Assembly: GCA_903939845.1 (NCBI GenBank)
Contig: CAJAIJ010000020.1
Span: 54,240 to 118,239, forward strand
Length of the DNA: 64,000 bases
From: an uncultured Solirubrobacterales bacterium
GTDB taxonomy: Bacteria > Actinomycetota > Thermoleophilia > Solirubrobacterales > 70-9
Direction of reading: 5' to 3'
The notes beneath the pieces were generated by a model. It had not been told where the DNA came from. It saw only the letters and a program-made list of their open reading frames with translations, and made no database searches. A program made the translations under genes and the position numbers. This document shows, in pieces, positions 1 through 8,179 of the stretch. Numbering within the stretch: the first letter of the stretch is position 1; every line of letters begins with the position of its first letter.

Positions 1-931
1 ACCCTTTCAGGCGCAGGGCCCAATAGGCAACCACGCCGCCGGCCAGGCCGAGGAACATCGAGAACAGGGCGGTCGAGTCGAGGCTCCACTCGATGAAGAC
101 CATTCCGAAGAACACCGGAACCATCGACTGGAAGACCATCGCCCCGGTGATGTTGCCGAGTGCCAGGGAATCCTTGCCCTCCCTGACCCAGAAGAAGGAG
201 TTGGCCTTTTCGGGCAGCTCGGTCGCAAGCGGAGCGAGGATCAGGGACAGGACGACCGCCGAGGCTCCGAGGGCGTCGGCGAGGATGACCAGCTCGTGGA
301 CGAACAGGTGGGCTCCACCGACCATCGCCCCGAGGCCGACCAGGGCCTGAATCGCGATGATCCCGTTCGGAGGGGGAGCGTCGTGGCGCTCCTTGCGGCG
401 ATCCATGATCAGGACGTCCATCTCGTGATGTTCGGCGGCCTCTCCACCGTTTCTCAGAGTCACCGCCACGTAGCCGAGGTAGCCGAGAAGGAAGGCCACG
501 CCAACCGCAATCTCGACCCAGGCCGGGGTGTCGATCGCACCGACCACGAGCGCGACCGAAAAGAAGGCCAGGAAGACGAGCAGGTCACGGTCGAGGGTTT
601 CGACGTGGACGTCCAGCCTGCGTCCGGTCGGCCGCCTCTTCGCGTAGGCGAGTGCAGACAGCCCGACCAGAGCCATGGCGATCGTGGCGAGGAGGAACGG
701 GGCGCCGACGATCGCGCCGACCGCCACTTCGTCGCTGCCGGCAGCTCCTCCGATGATCGCGACGATCGGGATCAGGGTTTCCGGCATTGCGGTGCCGACG
801 GCTGCGAGCAAACTCCCGACGGCGCCCTGGCCCATGTCGAGTTTGTGGCCGGCCCACTCGATCGCATTCGTGAACAGGAGGGCACCGGCGAGGATGATCG
901 CGAAGCTGGTCAGGAGGAGGACGATGTTCAT
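1..931 (-). CDS. Ca2+/Na+ exchanger family antiporter, C-terminus outside window
   Basis: Membrane antiporter of the CaCA (YrbG/CaxA-like) family, expected to exchange Ca2+ for Na+ or H+ across the cytoplasmic membrane. The frame reads from ATG at 931 to base 1 (about 310 codons) with no stop, so the end is missing. Both inverted alpha repeats are visible: GTAMPETLIP, with Pro50-Glu51, and ATELPEKANSF, with Pro240-Glu241, followed by GNITGAMVFQ. The acidic residues of these motifs bind the cation in the family. A hydrophilic loop of about 30 residues joins the two halves. The ATG overlaps the stop of the upstream lipoprotein gene (ATGA), so the pair is translationally coupled. The family is certain; ion specificity is not. 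Confidence 0.88.
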   Translation of the reverse strand, partial: MNIVLLLTSFAIILAGALLFTNAIEWAGHKLDMGQGAVGSLLAAVGTAMPETLIPIVAIIGGAAGSDEVAVGAIVGAPFLLATIAMALVGLSALAYAKRRPTGRRLDVHVETLDRDLLVFLAFFSVALVVGAIDTPAWVEIAVGVAFLLGYLGYVAVTLRNGGEAAEHHEMDVLIMDRRKERHDAPPPNGIIAIQALVGLGAMVGGAHLFVHELVILADALGASAVVLSLILAPLATELPEKANSFFWVREGKDSLALGNITGAMVFQSMVPVFFGMVFIEWSLDSTALFSMFLGLAGGVVAYWALRLKG

Positions 932-1572
932 TGGACTCCATTGTCCTCTACGCGAGCGGCGTCGCGAGGTGCATCGAGCCTGAAACGGATTCTGGACGGA
1001 GGCAGAGCGTTGCCAGGGTCGTCGAGTTCGACCGTGAGGTCGAGCCTCTCGAGCGCTTCCGTATCGGTCGAGATCCAGGCCTCGAACCCGACGCCCCGCA
1101 AGGTCCTCTCGAGCGAGTCCCGTCCACCGACCCCCAGATCCTGGCCCAGGCCTGCCCCGTCGCCTTCCCTCAGTGCCTCCAGCAGGTCTCCGGTCTCGAT
1201 CGTCCCCGAAACGGGCCAGGCCTCGACACCGTTGACCTCTCCCCTCTCCCCTGTCTCGAGATCACTGGCGAGCGAGACCAGTCCGATCGCTGCCCCGTCG
1301 GAAGAGGCACTCGAGGCGAGCGCCTCGAGCAGCTCCCGGTGGGTCGAGGCTGCGACGGCGACTTCCCGGGCCTCGAGCACCCTGTCCCGAAAACCGAGCG
1401 AAGCCACTTCGACCGTGGTCGGACCGACCCCTCCGGCCAGGAGCGAGGATCGGGAGAAGGCCTGATCGAGAAGGGTTTCGGGATCCGGTCGATCGCCTCC
1501 GGCACAGCCGGACAGTCCCAGTGCCAAAGCGATGAGAATCGGGGCGATCTTGGGGAATCTCGGGGTTCTCAG
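928..1572 (-). CDS. Lipoprotein of unknown function (probable CTG start)
   Basis: About 214 residues. The N-terminus is a textbook lipoprotein signal: RTPRFPK, a hydrophobic run, then lipobox LSGC. The rest is Glu-, Ala- and Leu-rich and resembles the LppX/LprG or YceI-type lipid-carrier fold only loosely; I do not recognise the family. The open frame runs upstream to 1704, but it has no ATG, GTG or TTG close to the signal peptide. A CTG at 1572 does fit: it puts two Arg and a Lys before the hydrophobic core and lies exactly 8 bases behind a TAGGCT -10 box, the leaderless spacing used across this window. The gene overlaps the exchanger start by 4 bases. Start codon choice is inference. Confidence 0.6.
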   Translation of the reverse strand: MRTPRFPKIAPILIALALGLSGCAGGDRPDPETLLDQAFSRSSLLAGGVGPTTVEVASLGFRDRVLEAREVAVAASTHRELLEALASSASSDGAAIGLVSLASDLETGERGEVNGVEAWPVSGTIETGDLLEALREGDGAGLGQDLGVGGRDSLERTLRGVGFEAWISTDTEALERLDLTVELDDPGNALPPSRIRFRLDAPRDAARVEDNGVQ

Positions 1573-1580
1573 GGTCGGGC

Positions 1581-1592
1581 AGCCTATACCCT
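1581..1592. promoter_or_regulatory. Abutting divergent -10 boxes (lipoprotein / arsA-like)
   Basis: On the minus strand TAGGCT (1586-1581) lies 8 bases before the proposed CTG start of the lipoprotein. On the plus strand TACCCT (1587-1592) lies 9 bases before the ATG at 1602. The two hexamers touch, so the two leaderless promoters cannot both be occupied by polymerase at once. Confidence 0.5.
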
Positions 1593-1601
1593 CGGCCGAC
1601 G

Positions 1602-2777
1602 ATGCCGCCGAGGACGATCCTCTATACGGGCAAGGGAGGAGTTGGCAAGACCAGCGTCGCGGCAGCGACGGCCGGCCGCTGCGCAGACTCGGGCATGAAG
1701 ACACTCGTCCTCTCCACCGATCCGGCCCACAGCCTCGCCGACTCGCTCGGAGTCGAGCTCGGTCCCGACCCGATAGAGGTCGGATCCGGCCTCTGGGGGC
1801 AGGAGGTGACCGCGATCAACGGCATGAGGGAGAACTGGGACCGGGTCTCGACCTGGATGAGCGGGGTCCTGGCCTCGCAGGGAGTGGACCGGGTCCGGGC
1901 CGAGGAGCTGACGGTTCCTCCCGGAATGGATGAGTTGTTCGCACTCCTGGAGATCAAGCGACACTGGGACTCGGGCGAGTTCGACGTGCTGGTGATCGAC
2001 TGTGCTCCGACCGGGGAGACGCTCAAGCTGCTCGGGTTCCCCGAGATCGCCCGTTGGTGGATGAAGAAGGTGTTCCCGTGGAATCGGAACCTGCTGAGCA
2101 CGGCCGCGCCGCTGGCCAAGGCGCTGGATATCTCGCTTCCGGAGCCGGAGATGATCGAACAGGTCGAGGACCTGGTCGAGCGACTGGTCGACATGGACGA
2201 GATCCTCAAGACTTCAGAGGCGACCTCGATCCGCCTGGTCATGAACCCCGACAGGATGGTTATCGACGAAGCCCGCAGGACATTCACCCACCTCTGCCTC
2301 TACGGATACCGGACCGACGCCGTGGTGGTCAACAGGGTCTTTCCCGACGAGGTCGAGGGAACCTATTTCGATGCCTGGCGAACACGGCAGGCAGCCCACC
2401 TCGAAGAGGTCGAGGACGCCTTCGCCCCGATCACCGTCCTGACCGCGCGGTACTTCGACCGGGAGGTCCGCGGCACCGGGATGCAGGCCGAGTTGGCCGA
2501 CGATCTGTTCGGCGACCTCGACCCGGCGGCAGCCCTTTCCGACGGCCCCGGACGTGAGGTGCTGAGCGAAGAGGGACGAACGGTGATCAGGATTTCGGTC
2601 CCGTTCGTCGAGAAGGGAGACCTCGGGTTACGGCACGAAGGCGATGAGCTGATCGTCACCCTCGGCGATCTCAGGCGGACTATCATGCTCCCCTCCGGCC
2701 TCAGGTCGCGGCAACCGACCCGGGCCTCTTTCGAGGACGGGATGCTCGAAGTCTTCTATGAGGATGATCAGGGATGA
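1602..2777 (+). CDS. ArsA/Get3 (TRC40) family ATPase
   Basis: Soluble P-loop ATPase of 391 residues related to the arsenite-pump ATPase ArsA and the tail-anchored-protein chaperone Get3. The deviant Walker A GKGGVGKTS lies at about residues 10-18, the switch-like DPAHS just after residue 40, and the second conserved Asp in VIDCAPTGET near residue 130. The last 80 residues (from about VIRISVPFV) form a small beta-sandwich of the ArsA-HSP20-like type, common in actinobacterial homologues. It lacks the Cys triad of true arsenite ArsA, so an arsenic role is unlikely. The ATG follows TACCCT by 9 bases. The next gene starts inside its stop codon (ATGA). Confidence 0.88.
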   Translation: MPPRTILYTGKGGVGKTSVAAATAGRCADSGMKTLVLSTDPAHSLADSLGVELGPDPIEVGSGLWGQEVTAINGMRENWDRVSTWMSGVLASQGVDRVRAEELTVPPGMDELFALLEIKRHWDSGEFDVLVIDCAPTGETLKLLGFPEIARWWMKKVFPWNRNLLSTAAPLAKALDISLPEPEMIEQVEDLVERLVDMDEILKTSEATSIRLVMNPDRMVIDEARRTFTHLCLYGYRTDAVVVNRVFPDEVEGTYFDAWRTRQAAHLEEVEDAFAPITVLTARYFDREVRGTGMQAELADDLFGDLDPAAALSDGPGREVLSEEGRTVIRISVPFVEKGDLGLRHEGDELIVTLGDLRRTIMLPSGLRSRQPTRASFEDGMLEVFYEDDQG

Positions 2778-3190
2778 ATATGAATGCGAGTGAGGCCGGA
2801 CGGGCCGGCGAAACGGCCAGCGCCAATGGCGACCCTTCGACGCTCCCTCCCGGGGCCGACAGGTTCTGGGGCGAGTTCTCCCGAACCCGTGCCGGCCGCT
2901 CGAACAGGAGCTCGGGAAGCGCCGAAGGCCACGGCCGACCGGGTTCCGGTCAGGAGTGCCTCGAGTGGTGCCCGATCTGTCGCTCTGCCGAGTTGGTCAG
3001 GACGGCGGCTCCGCCGGACCTGAAGAGCCAGCTGGAGGCGATCCAGAACGAGGCCTTCAACGTGATGCGTGCCTTCCTCAACGCCTACTCGGACAAGACC
3101 TCGGGCGTCTGGCAGGGGCAACCGGACCGCTCACCGGGCTCCGATTCGGATCGACCGGAAGAGACCGGGACCGACATCCCGATCCAGTAG
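2774..3190 (+). CDS. Small CPxC-motif protein coupled to the ArsA-like ATPase
   Basis: 138 residues, no signal peptide or membrane helix. The N-terminal 55 residues are low-complexity and rich in Gly, Ala, Ser and Arg. Then comes CLEWCPICRSAEL, a Cys cluster that could bind zinc, and an amphipathic helix (LKSQLEAIQNEAFNVMRAFL). The tail is polar and acidic. Its ATG overlaps the ATPase stop (ATGA), so it is probably made with the ATPase and may be its partner. I do not recognise a named family. The coding call rests on the overlap, codon use with G/C in third positions, and the conserved-looking Cys cluster. Confidence 0.68.
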   Translation: MNMNASEAGRAGETASANGDPSTLPPGADRFWGEFSRTRAGRSNRSSGSAEGHGRPGSGQECLEWCPICRSAELVRTAAPPDLKSQLEAIQNEAFNVMRAFLNAYSDKTSGVWQGQPDRSPGSDSDRPEETGTDIPIQ

Positions 3191-3209
3191 CGGCGGAGGG
3201 CAATCCTCA

Positions 3210-3227
3210 GTACTCAGTAGGGAGTAC
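3210..3227. terminator. Small hairpin between convergent genes
   Basis: GTACTC and GAGTAC are perfect 6-base arms around a 6-base loop, placed between the ends of two convergent genes. There is no U-tract; a weak bidirectional terminator is the simplest reading. Confidence 0.3.
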
Positions 3228-3233
3228 CGACGC

Positions 3234-3995
3234 TCAGGCGTGATCGGGCGGATCGATGCCCCACCGCTTCATCCCGGCCTCGATCCTGGCGTTGACCGTC
3301 TCTATCACTGCCACCCGCGCGTAACGCTTCGATTCCCCGGGAATCACGAACCACGGGGCATGCTCGGTATCGGTCTTGTCGAGCATCTCCTCGACGGCGG
3401 CCTCGTAATCGGCACGGCGCTTCCTGTTTCGCCAGTCCTCGTCGGTGAGCTTCCACTGCTTGAGCGGATCCTTCTCTCTGGCCTCGAACCGCTTGAGCTG
3501 CTCTTCCGGCGAGATATGCAGCCAGAACTTGATCACGATGGCGCCCTCCTCGGCCAGACCCCGCTCGAAGCCCGAGATCTCCCGATAGGCACGTTTCCAG
3601 ACCTTCTTCTCGGTCAGCTCTTCGACCCGCTCGACCAGGACCCGTCCGTACCAGCTGCGATCGAGAACGGCCATGCCGCCCCAGCCGGGAAGCGCCCACT
3701 GGAAGCGCCACAGGAAGTGATGCCTCAGCTCGTCCGGCGTCGGTGCCGCAAACTGGGCCACCCTGACGTGACGCGGATCGAGCGGGAAGACGAGGCGCTT
3801 GATCGCGCCACCTTTGCCCGAAGCGTCCCACCCCTCCATCAGGATCAGGACCGGCGGTCCGAGTTCACCCGTGCCGAGCTGTCCACCGAGCGTGAGCCGC
3901 AGTGCCGTAAGGCGGGCCTGCGCCCTTGCCAGCTTCTTCAGTGCCTTCTGCTTCGAATAGTCGAGCGTCAGGTCGACGTCGTCGAGCCTTCCCAT
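3234..3995 (-). CDS. ppk2: Polyphosphate kinase 2 family protein
   Basis: Cytoplasmic kinase of 253 residues that moves phosphate between polyphosphate and nucleotides. Walker A is GWDASGKGG near residue 55; the second catalytic block is DRSWYGRVLVERVE near residue 110; the lid region carries the run of basic residues DWRNRKRRADYE. The C-terminal WFVIPGESKRYAR is typical of PPK2. The length fits a one-domain PPK2. TACCCT lies 7 bases before the ATG, giving a leaderless mRNA, back to back with the promoter of the MoxR gene. The subclass (ADP, GDP or AMP preference) cannot be fixed by eye. Confidence 0.92.
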   Translation of the reverse strand: MGRLDDVDLTLDYSKQKALKKLARAQARLTALRLTLGGQLGTGELGPPVLILMEGWDASGKGGAIKRLVFPLDPRHVRVAQFAAPTPDELRHHFLWRFQWALPGWGGMAVLDRSWYGRVLVERVEELTEKKVWKRAYREISGFERGLAEEGAIVIKFWLHISPEEQLKRFEAREKDPLKQWKLTDEDWRNRKRRADYEAAVEEMLDKTDTEHAPWFVIPGESKRYARVAVIETVNARIEAGMKRWGIDPPDHA

Positions 3996-4002
3996 GCCCG
4001 CA

Positions 4003-4057
4003 AGGGTAGTCCGATCCGACCGACGGGAGGCGGCTCCGGAAGTACCTGCCCTATCCT
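4003..4057. promoter_or_regulatory. Divergent leaderless promoters, ppk2 / moxR
   Basis: TACCCT on the minus strand (4008-4003) is 7 bases from the ppk2 ATG at 3995. TATCCT on the plus strand (4052-4057) is 7 bases from the ATG at 4065. The spacing of both boxes predicts transcription starting at, or within a base of, the start codon. Confidence 0.55.
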
Positions 4058-4064
4058 TGCCCGG

Positions 4065-4994
4065 ATGCCCGAACTCGAATCGGACCTGCCCGCCTCACCG
4101 ACAGAGGTCTCCGCAGCGCTGAGGGATTCCTCCTATCTGGCCGACGATTCGGCCGCACTGATCGCGTTCCTGGCGCAGCGACTGGGGAAGCCGATCCTGG
4201 TCGAGGGACCGGCCGGAGTCGGGAAGACGGAGCTGGCCAAGGCGCTGGCGAGGTCGACCGGCAGGGAGCTCGTGCGGCTCCAGTGCTACGAGGGTCTCGA
4301 CGAGGCCAAGGCGCTCTACGAGTGGAACTACCGGAAGCAGCTGCTCCAGATCCAGGCGAGCTCGGCAGGTGGTGAAGGCGAGGGAGGCCTCGACACGGTC
4401 TTCTCCGACGAGTTCCTGCTGGAGAGACCCCTGATGCGGGCGATCGCAAGTCCGGAGCCGGTGGTCCTGCTGATCGACGAGCTCGACAAGACGGACCAGG
4501 AGTTCGAGGCGATGCTGCTGGAGCTCCTGTCGGATTTCCAGATCACGATCCCGGAGTTGGGACGGGTCGAGGCGACGACCCACCCGATCGTGGTGATCAC
4601 CTCGAACAACTCGCGGGAGCTGACCGAGGCACTGAAGAGGAGATGTCTTTACCTCTGGATCGACTATCCGGAACCGGAGCTGGAGGCCGAGATCGTCAGG
4701 CTCCACGAGCCCGACATCGACGCCCGTCTGGCCGAGAGGCTGGTCGAGGTGATCGCGATGGTCAGGGCCCTCGACCTGAAGAAGCCACCTTCGATCTCGG
4801 AGTCGATCGACTGGGCGAGGACCCTGATCCTGATGGGCGCCGAGGACATCGACGAGACGACATTCAGGGAGTCGCTCTCAATCATCGTCAAGCACCGTTC
4901 CGACCTCGACGCGGTAGCCGAGAAGATTGCCCCGATGCTCGGGAACGGGTCGAGGCGAGCCGGACCCGGCCCATCCGGGAACGGGACTGCGTGA
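4065..4994 (+). CDS. MoxR family AAA+ ATPase
   Basis: AAA+ chaperone-like ATPase, 309 residues. Walker A is GPAGVGKTELAK near residue 45, Walker B is VVLLIDELDKTD near residue 135, and the sensor region is VVITSNNSRELTEALKRRC. The YEGLDEAKALYEWNYRKQLL segment is characteristic of the MoxR subgroup linked to CO-dehydrogenase-type accessory genes. The open frame extends far upstream through ppk2, but the ATG at 4065 sits 7 bases behind TATCCT and begins the conserved sequence. The downstream VWA gene follows almost at once; MoxR and VWA proteins normally work together to load metal or remodel a target enzyme. No target enzyme lies in the window. Confidence 0.9.
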   Translation: MPELESDLPASPTEVSAALRDSSYLADDSAALIAFLAQRLGKPILVEGPAGVGKTELAKALARSTGRELVRLQCYEGLDEAKALYEWNYRKQLLQIQASSAGGEGEGGLDTVFSDEFLLERPLMRAIASPEPVVLLIDELDKTDQEFEAMLLELLSDFQITIPELGRVEATTHPIVVITSNNSRELTEALKRRCLYLWIDYPEPELEAEIVRLHEPDIDARLAERLVEVIAMVRALDLKKPPSISESIDWARTLILMGAEDIDETTFRESLSIIVKHRSDLDAVAEKIAPMLGNGSRRAGPGPSGNGTA

Positions 4995-5029
4995 CCGGAC
5001 CGGGCGACCCTGACCGCCGAGGAGGCGGC

Positions 5030-6415
5030 ATGGCCGACCGGTTGATCGAGTTCACCGATCGACTTCGGTCGGAAGGGGTGCCGGTAGGGACTTCCGAGCT
5101 CCTCGACGCGACCCTGGCCCTCGAGGCGATCCCCTGGCAGGAGCCGGCCGACTTCAGGGAGGCGATCGCGACCACCGTCGCGAAGTCGAGGAAGGACCGG
5201 GAGGTGTTCGACCTCGTGTTCGACGACTTCTTCTTCAGGGCGACCGAAACGGCCGCTCTGGAGCACGAAGATGGCGACCCGAGACCACAGGGAGAGCGAC
5301 TGGATCCGGAGCTCCGCGAAGAGATCGACATGGATGCCCTCTCCGACGCCGTGATCGAGGCGATCCGATCCGGAAACGAATCGGCGATGGCCGATCTGGC
5401 GAGGCTTGCGATCGAGGTCTTCGCCAGGGAAGGCGAGCGTTCAGGTGTGGTCGGCGTCGACCTGCAGCGGATCAGGCGAGGGCTCGACCTGTCGCCGGCC
5501 GATGCCGCTGACGCCGGCGGCGACGGACCGACGACGGCCGAGCGAATGAGATTCGAGCGTCACCTGAGGAACGAACTCCGCCGGGAGCAGATCCGCAAAC
5601 AGGGCGAGCTGCCTCCACCGAAGCCGCTCTCGGACCTCAACAGGAGCCTGCCGATGCGAGGCGCAGCCGACCTCGCCGAGGTCCAGCGCTCGGTGGCACG
5701 GATGAAGCGGCGCCTGGCGACGATCGGTCATGACCAGAGGGGTGCCACCCGTGGGCGGGTCGTCGACTTCCGTCGAACGGCCCGGGCATCGCTCCAGACG
5801 GGCGGAGTGCCGCTGGACCTCAGATATCGACCCCGCCGTCCACGCAAGCCCGAGATCTACGTCCTCTGCGACGTCTCTACTTCGGTCAGCTCGGCATCGA
5901 CCTTCTTCCTCTCGGTCATCCATGCCATGCACGACGCCTTCCGGCGGCTGAGGAGCTTCGTCTTCATCGAGCGGATATCCGAGGTGACCGAACTGTTCGA
6001 GACCGAGCGGGACTTCGCCCGGGTCTCGGAGCGGATCACTGCGGAGGGCGGTGTTGCCGACGTATCCGGTTACACCGACTACGGCCGGGTCTGGCAGGCA
6101 TTCCTCGAGCAGGTCTCATCCGATCTCGGGCCCCGCTCGACCGTGATCGTCCTCGGCGACGCGAGGACGAACGGGCGGCCACCGGCCACCGCTGCCTTCG
6201 CCTCCGTCACCGACCGCGCGAACCGGACCTTCTGGCTCAATCCCGAACCAGAGCCCTACTGGAACTACGGCGACTCGGTCATGAGCAGCTACATCCCGTT
6301 CTGCGACGGCGCTTTCGAATGCTGGAAGACCGAGCACCTCGAGCAGTTCGTGGACGTGATCGCGACCGGCAGACCCCCGGTCGAACGGGCACCGGGGCGC
6401 CGCACCCGGCGCTAG
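5030..6415 (+). CDS. CoxE-like VWA-domain protein, MoxR partner
   Basis: 461 residues, cytoplasmic. The C-terminal half is a von Willebrand A domain of the CoxE type with an intact metal site DVSTSVS (near residue 285) and a later TDYGRVW. The N-terminal part (LIEFTDRLRSEGVPVGTSELLDA) is the conserved CoxE leader. I chose the ATG at 5030 because GGAGG lies 6 bases upstream; an in-frame GTG at 4991 that overlaps the moxR stop is an alternative. With the preceding AAA+ gene it forms the usual MoxR-VWA chaperone pair. The client is unknown. Confidence 0.87.
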   Translation: MADRLIEFTDRLRSEGVPVGTSELLDATLALEAIPWQEPADFREAIATTVAKSRKDREVFDLVFDDFFFRATETAALEHEDGDPRPQGERLDPELREEIDMDALSDAVIEAIRSGNESAMADLARLAIEVFAREGERSGVVGVDLQRIRRGLDLSPADAADAGGDGPTTAERMRFERHLRNELRREQIRKQGELPPPKPLSDLNRSLPMRGAADLAEVQRSVARMKRRLATIGHDQRGATRGRVVDFRRTARASLQTGGVPLDLRYRPRRPRKPEIYVLCDVSTSVSSASTFFLSVIHAMHDAFRRLRSFVFIERISEVTELFETERDFARVSERITAEGGVADVSGYTDYGRVWQAFLEQVSSDLGPRSTVIVLGDARTNGRPPATAAFASVTDRANRTFWLNPEPEPYWNYGDSVMSSYIPFCDGAFECWKTEHLEQFVDVIATGRPPVERAPGRRTRR

Positions 6416-6433
6416 TGGGCCGGCACGCAGGGG

Positions 6434-8062
6434 TCAGTCGAAGCGGACCTGCTTGACCGTCGCCGAACGGTTGCCCTTGAGGTCGGTGGCCTCGACCACG
6501 AGCCTGGCTCTGACCCCCCTGAGCCTCCTGAGGCGTGACCCGTACCTGCCGGCGGGCCTCAACCGCACGACCTTCTCGCCAGGGCGTTCGAATCGGAGCG
6601 GAACCCGTGCCAGGGTGACCTCGCCGGCCCCCTTTCCGGCCGCCCTCTTCAGCCTCGTGACCAACCTGGCCTCGGCCTCGACCGGATACGAGAGGTCCGA
6701 AACCGAGATCGCGAAGCCCTGTCCGGACTTGATCAGGCCGCGCAGACCCGGCTTGCCGAGGGTCCGGATCCGGGTGACTGGGGCGGCGGTATCGAACACC
6801 GGCTCTCCCCTGGTCCGCCGGAACGGACCCGAGATCTCGAAGACGATGCCGCCCCCGGTCGCCCTCTGGGACGAGAAGTAGAGCCGGTTGCCGGTCGGAT
6901 CGAAGACCGGACCGGTCAACTCCGATGAGGAGTGCTCGGGACCGGGCAGCTGGAGGAATGGAGCCGCCTGACCTTCGGTGCTGATGATGCAAATCTGGTG
7001 TTCGCCGGCGTCCTCGGCGACATAGAGATCGCCCGAGACCGGCGAGACCGTGACGTTGTCGGTGTCGTGGAGCGGGGCCTCCTCCCCGAGGGCTACCCCG
7101 TCATAGAGGACCTCGAGCATCTCCGATGCGCAGTGATAGGCGTAGACCCGATCGTCCTGGGTGGTGGCGAAGTAGACGACTCCATCGTCGTACCAGGCGC
7201 CCTCGCCCCGCTTGAAGGTCGTCGCCTCCGGAACCTGCTTGCGGGTCGGGACCGAGCCTGTGTATTCGGGGTCCGGAACCTCTGCCCACTCGACCTTTCC
7301 GTCGGGGTCCACGACCGCAACCTCCAACCGGCCCTTCGAAAGGTCCGGGTAACGGTCGGGGACGAAGCGGTAGAAACAGCCGTCACCGAGATCCTCGGTC
7401 AGGAAGGCCTGCCTCCCGACCGGATCGATCACCGATGCCTCGTGCTTGAAGACCCCCATCGCCGGGTGGACGATCGCCTCCTTCTCGCCGAAGGGGTCGC
7501 ACTCGAAGACCTGTCCGCGATCGAACTCCTCGCAGGAAAGCCAGGTGTTCCACGGAGTGGTGCCACCGGCACAGTTGATCGAGGTTCCCTCCAGGATCGG
7601 GTAGGCATCGGTGACCTCGAAGTCCCGGTCGAACCGGATCGCCGCGGTGCCGATCGTCCAGAGGGGTGGAACATCCGGGGCTTCGCTGTTGGAGACCAGG
7701 ATGAACCCCCCATCTTTGGTGCGGTAGGTCCCCATGCCGTCGGGGAGCGTGTGGAAGGTGTAGGGCCGCGGTCCGATCTGCTGACCGGCCCGGGCAATCA
7801 ACCTGGAGCTGAATCCATCCGGTAGCCGAACCCCGTTTCCATCGGGCGATCCGAGCGGGCCGTAGGGCCCTGCGCCCGGAACGGCCGGCGCCGCCATCGC
7901 CTCCAGTGCTCTCGAGAGGAGCCCACCGGACACCGCGGCTCCGGCCGCCGTCCCGACTCCGGCCCGAACCAGATCGCGTCTGGTGATCACACCACCACCC
8001 TGTGACCCTCCCTGATCGACATCGGCCTTCGGCTCCACTCCGGTTCCCTTCCGGGGCGACAT
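6434..8062 (-). CDS. PhoX-type (DUF839) Tat-exported protein
   Basis: 542 residues. A twin-arginine signal TRRDLVRAGVG near residue 27 is followed by an Ala-rich hydrophobic stretch, so the protein is folded before export. The motif NCAGGTTPWNTWLSCEE is diagnostic of the PhoX/DUF839 beta-propeller family, whose characterised members are Ca2+/Fe-dependent alkaline phosphatases. Other blade motifs are MGVFKHEASVIDP and LHDTDNVTVSP. The last 80 residues, rich in Arg and Val, form an extra beta module. A pair of 11-base direct repeats upstream (8101-8122) suggests phosphate control. Phosphatase activity is inferred from the family only. Confidence 0.85.
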   Translation of the reverse strand: MSPRKGTGVEPKADVDQGGSQGGGVITRRDLVRAGVGTAAGAAVSGGLLSRALEAMAAPAVPGAGPYGPLGSPDGNGVRLPDGFSSRLIARAGQQIGPRPYTFHTLPDGMGTYRTKDGGFILVSNSEAPDVPPLWTIGTAAIRFDRDFEVTDAYPILEGTSINCAGGTTPWNTWLSCEEFDRGQVFECDPFGEKEAIVHPAMGVFKHEASVIDPVGRQAFLTEDLGDGCFYRFVPDRYPDLSKGRLEVAVVDPDGKVEWAEVPDPEYTGSVPTRKQVPEATTFKRGEGAWYDDGVVYFATTQDDRVYAYHCASEMLEVLYDGVALGEEAPLHDTDNVTVSPVSGDLYVAEDAGEHQICIISTEGQAAPFLQLPGPEHSSSELTGPVFDPTGNRLYFSSQRATGGGIVFEISGPFRRTRGEPVFDTAAPVTRIRTLGKPGLRGLIKSGQGFAISVSDLSYPVEAEARLVTRLKRAAGKGAGEVTLARVPLRFERPGEKVVRLRPAGRYGSRLRRLRGVRARLVVEATDLKGNRSATVKQVRFD

Positions 8063-8100
8063 CCGGATCCGGACCGGGCGCCCCTCGTCGGCTATCTCGC

Positions 8101-8122
8101 TAACCCGGAACGATAGGTGAAT
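8101..8122 (-). promoter_or_regulatory. Pho-box-like direct repeat before phoX-type gene
   Basis: Read on the minus strand, TTCACC and TTCCGG begin exactly 11 bases apart (TTCACCTATCGTTCCGG). Eleven-base direct repeats are the layout of PhoP/PhoB sites. The same spacing, TTCAC then TTCTC, occurs upstream of the pst operon at 47281-47296. Confidence 0.3.
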
Positions 8123-8179
8123 ATTCGGGCGGTCCGGGGAAAATCTCGTTATCCATCCGGCCCGAGTGGAGACGGAGGA

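Noticed and set aside
3069..4064. Long upstream extension of the MoxR frame through the ppk2 region
   Set aside because: It is the antisense shadow of ppk2; the conserved protein and a -10 box begin at 4065.
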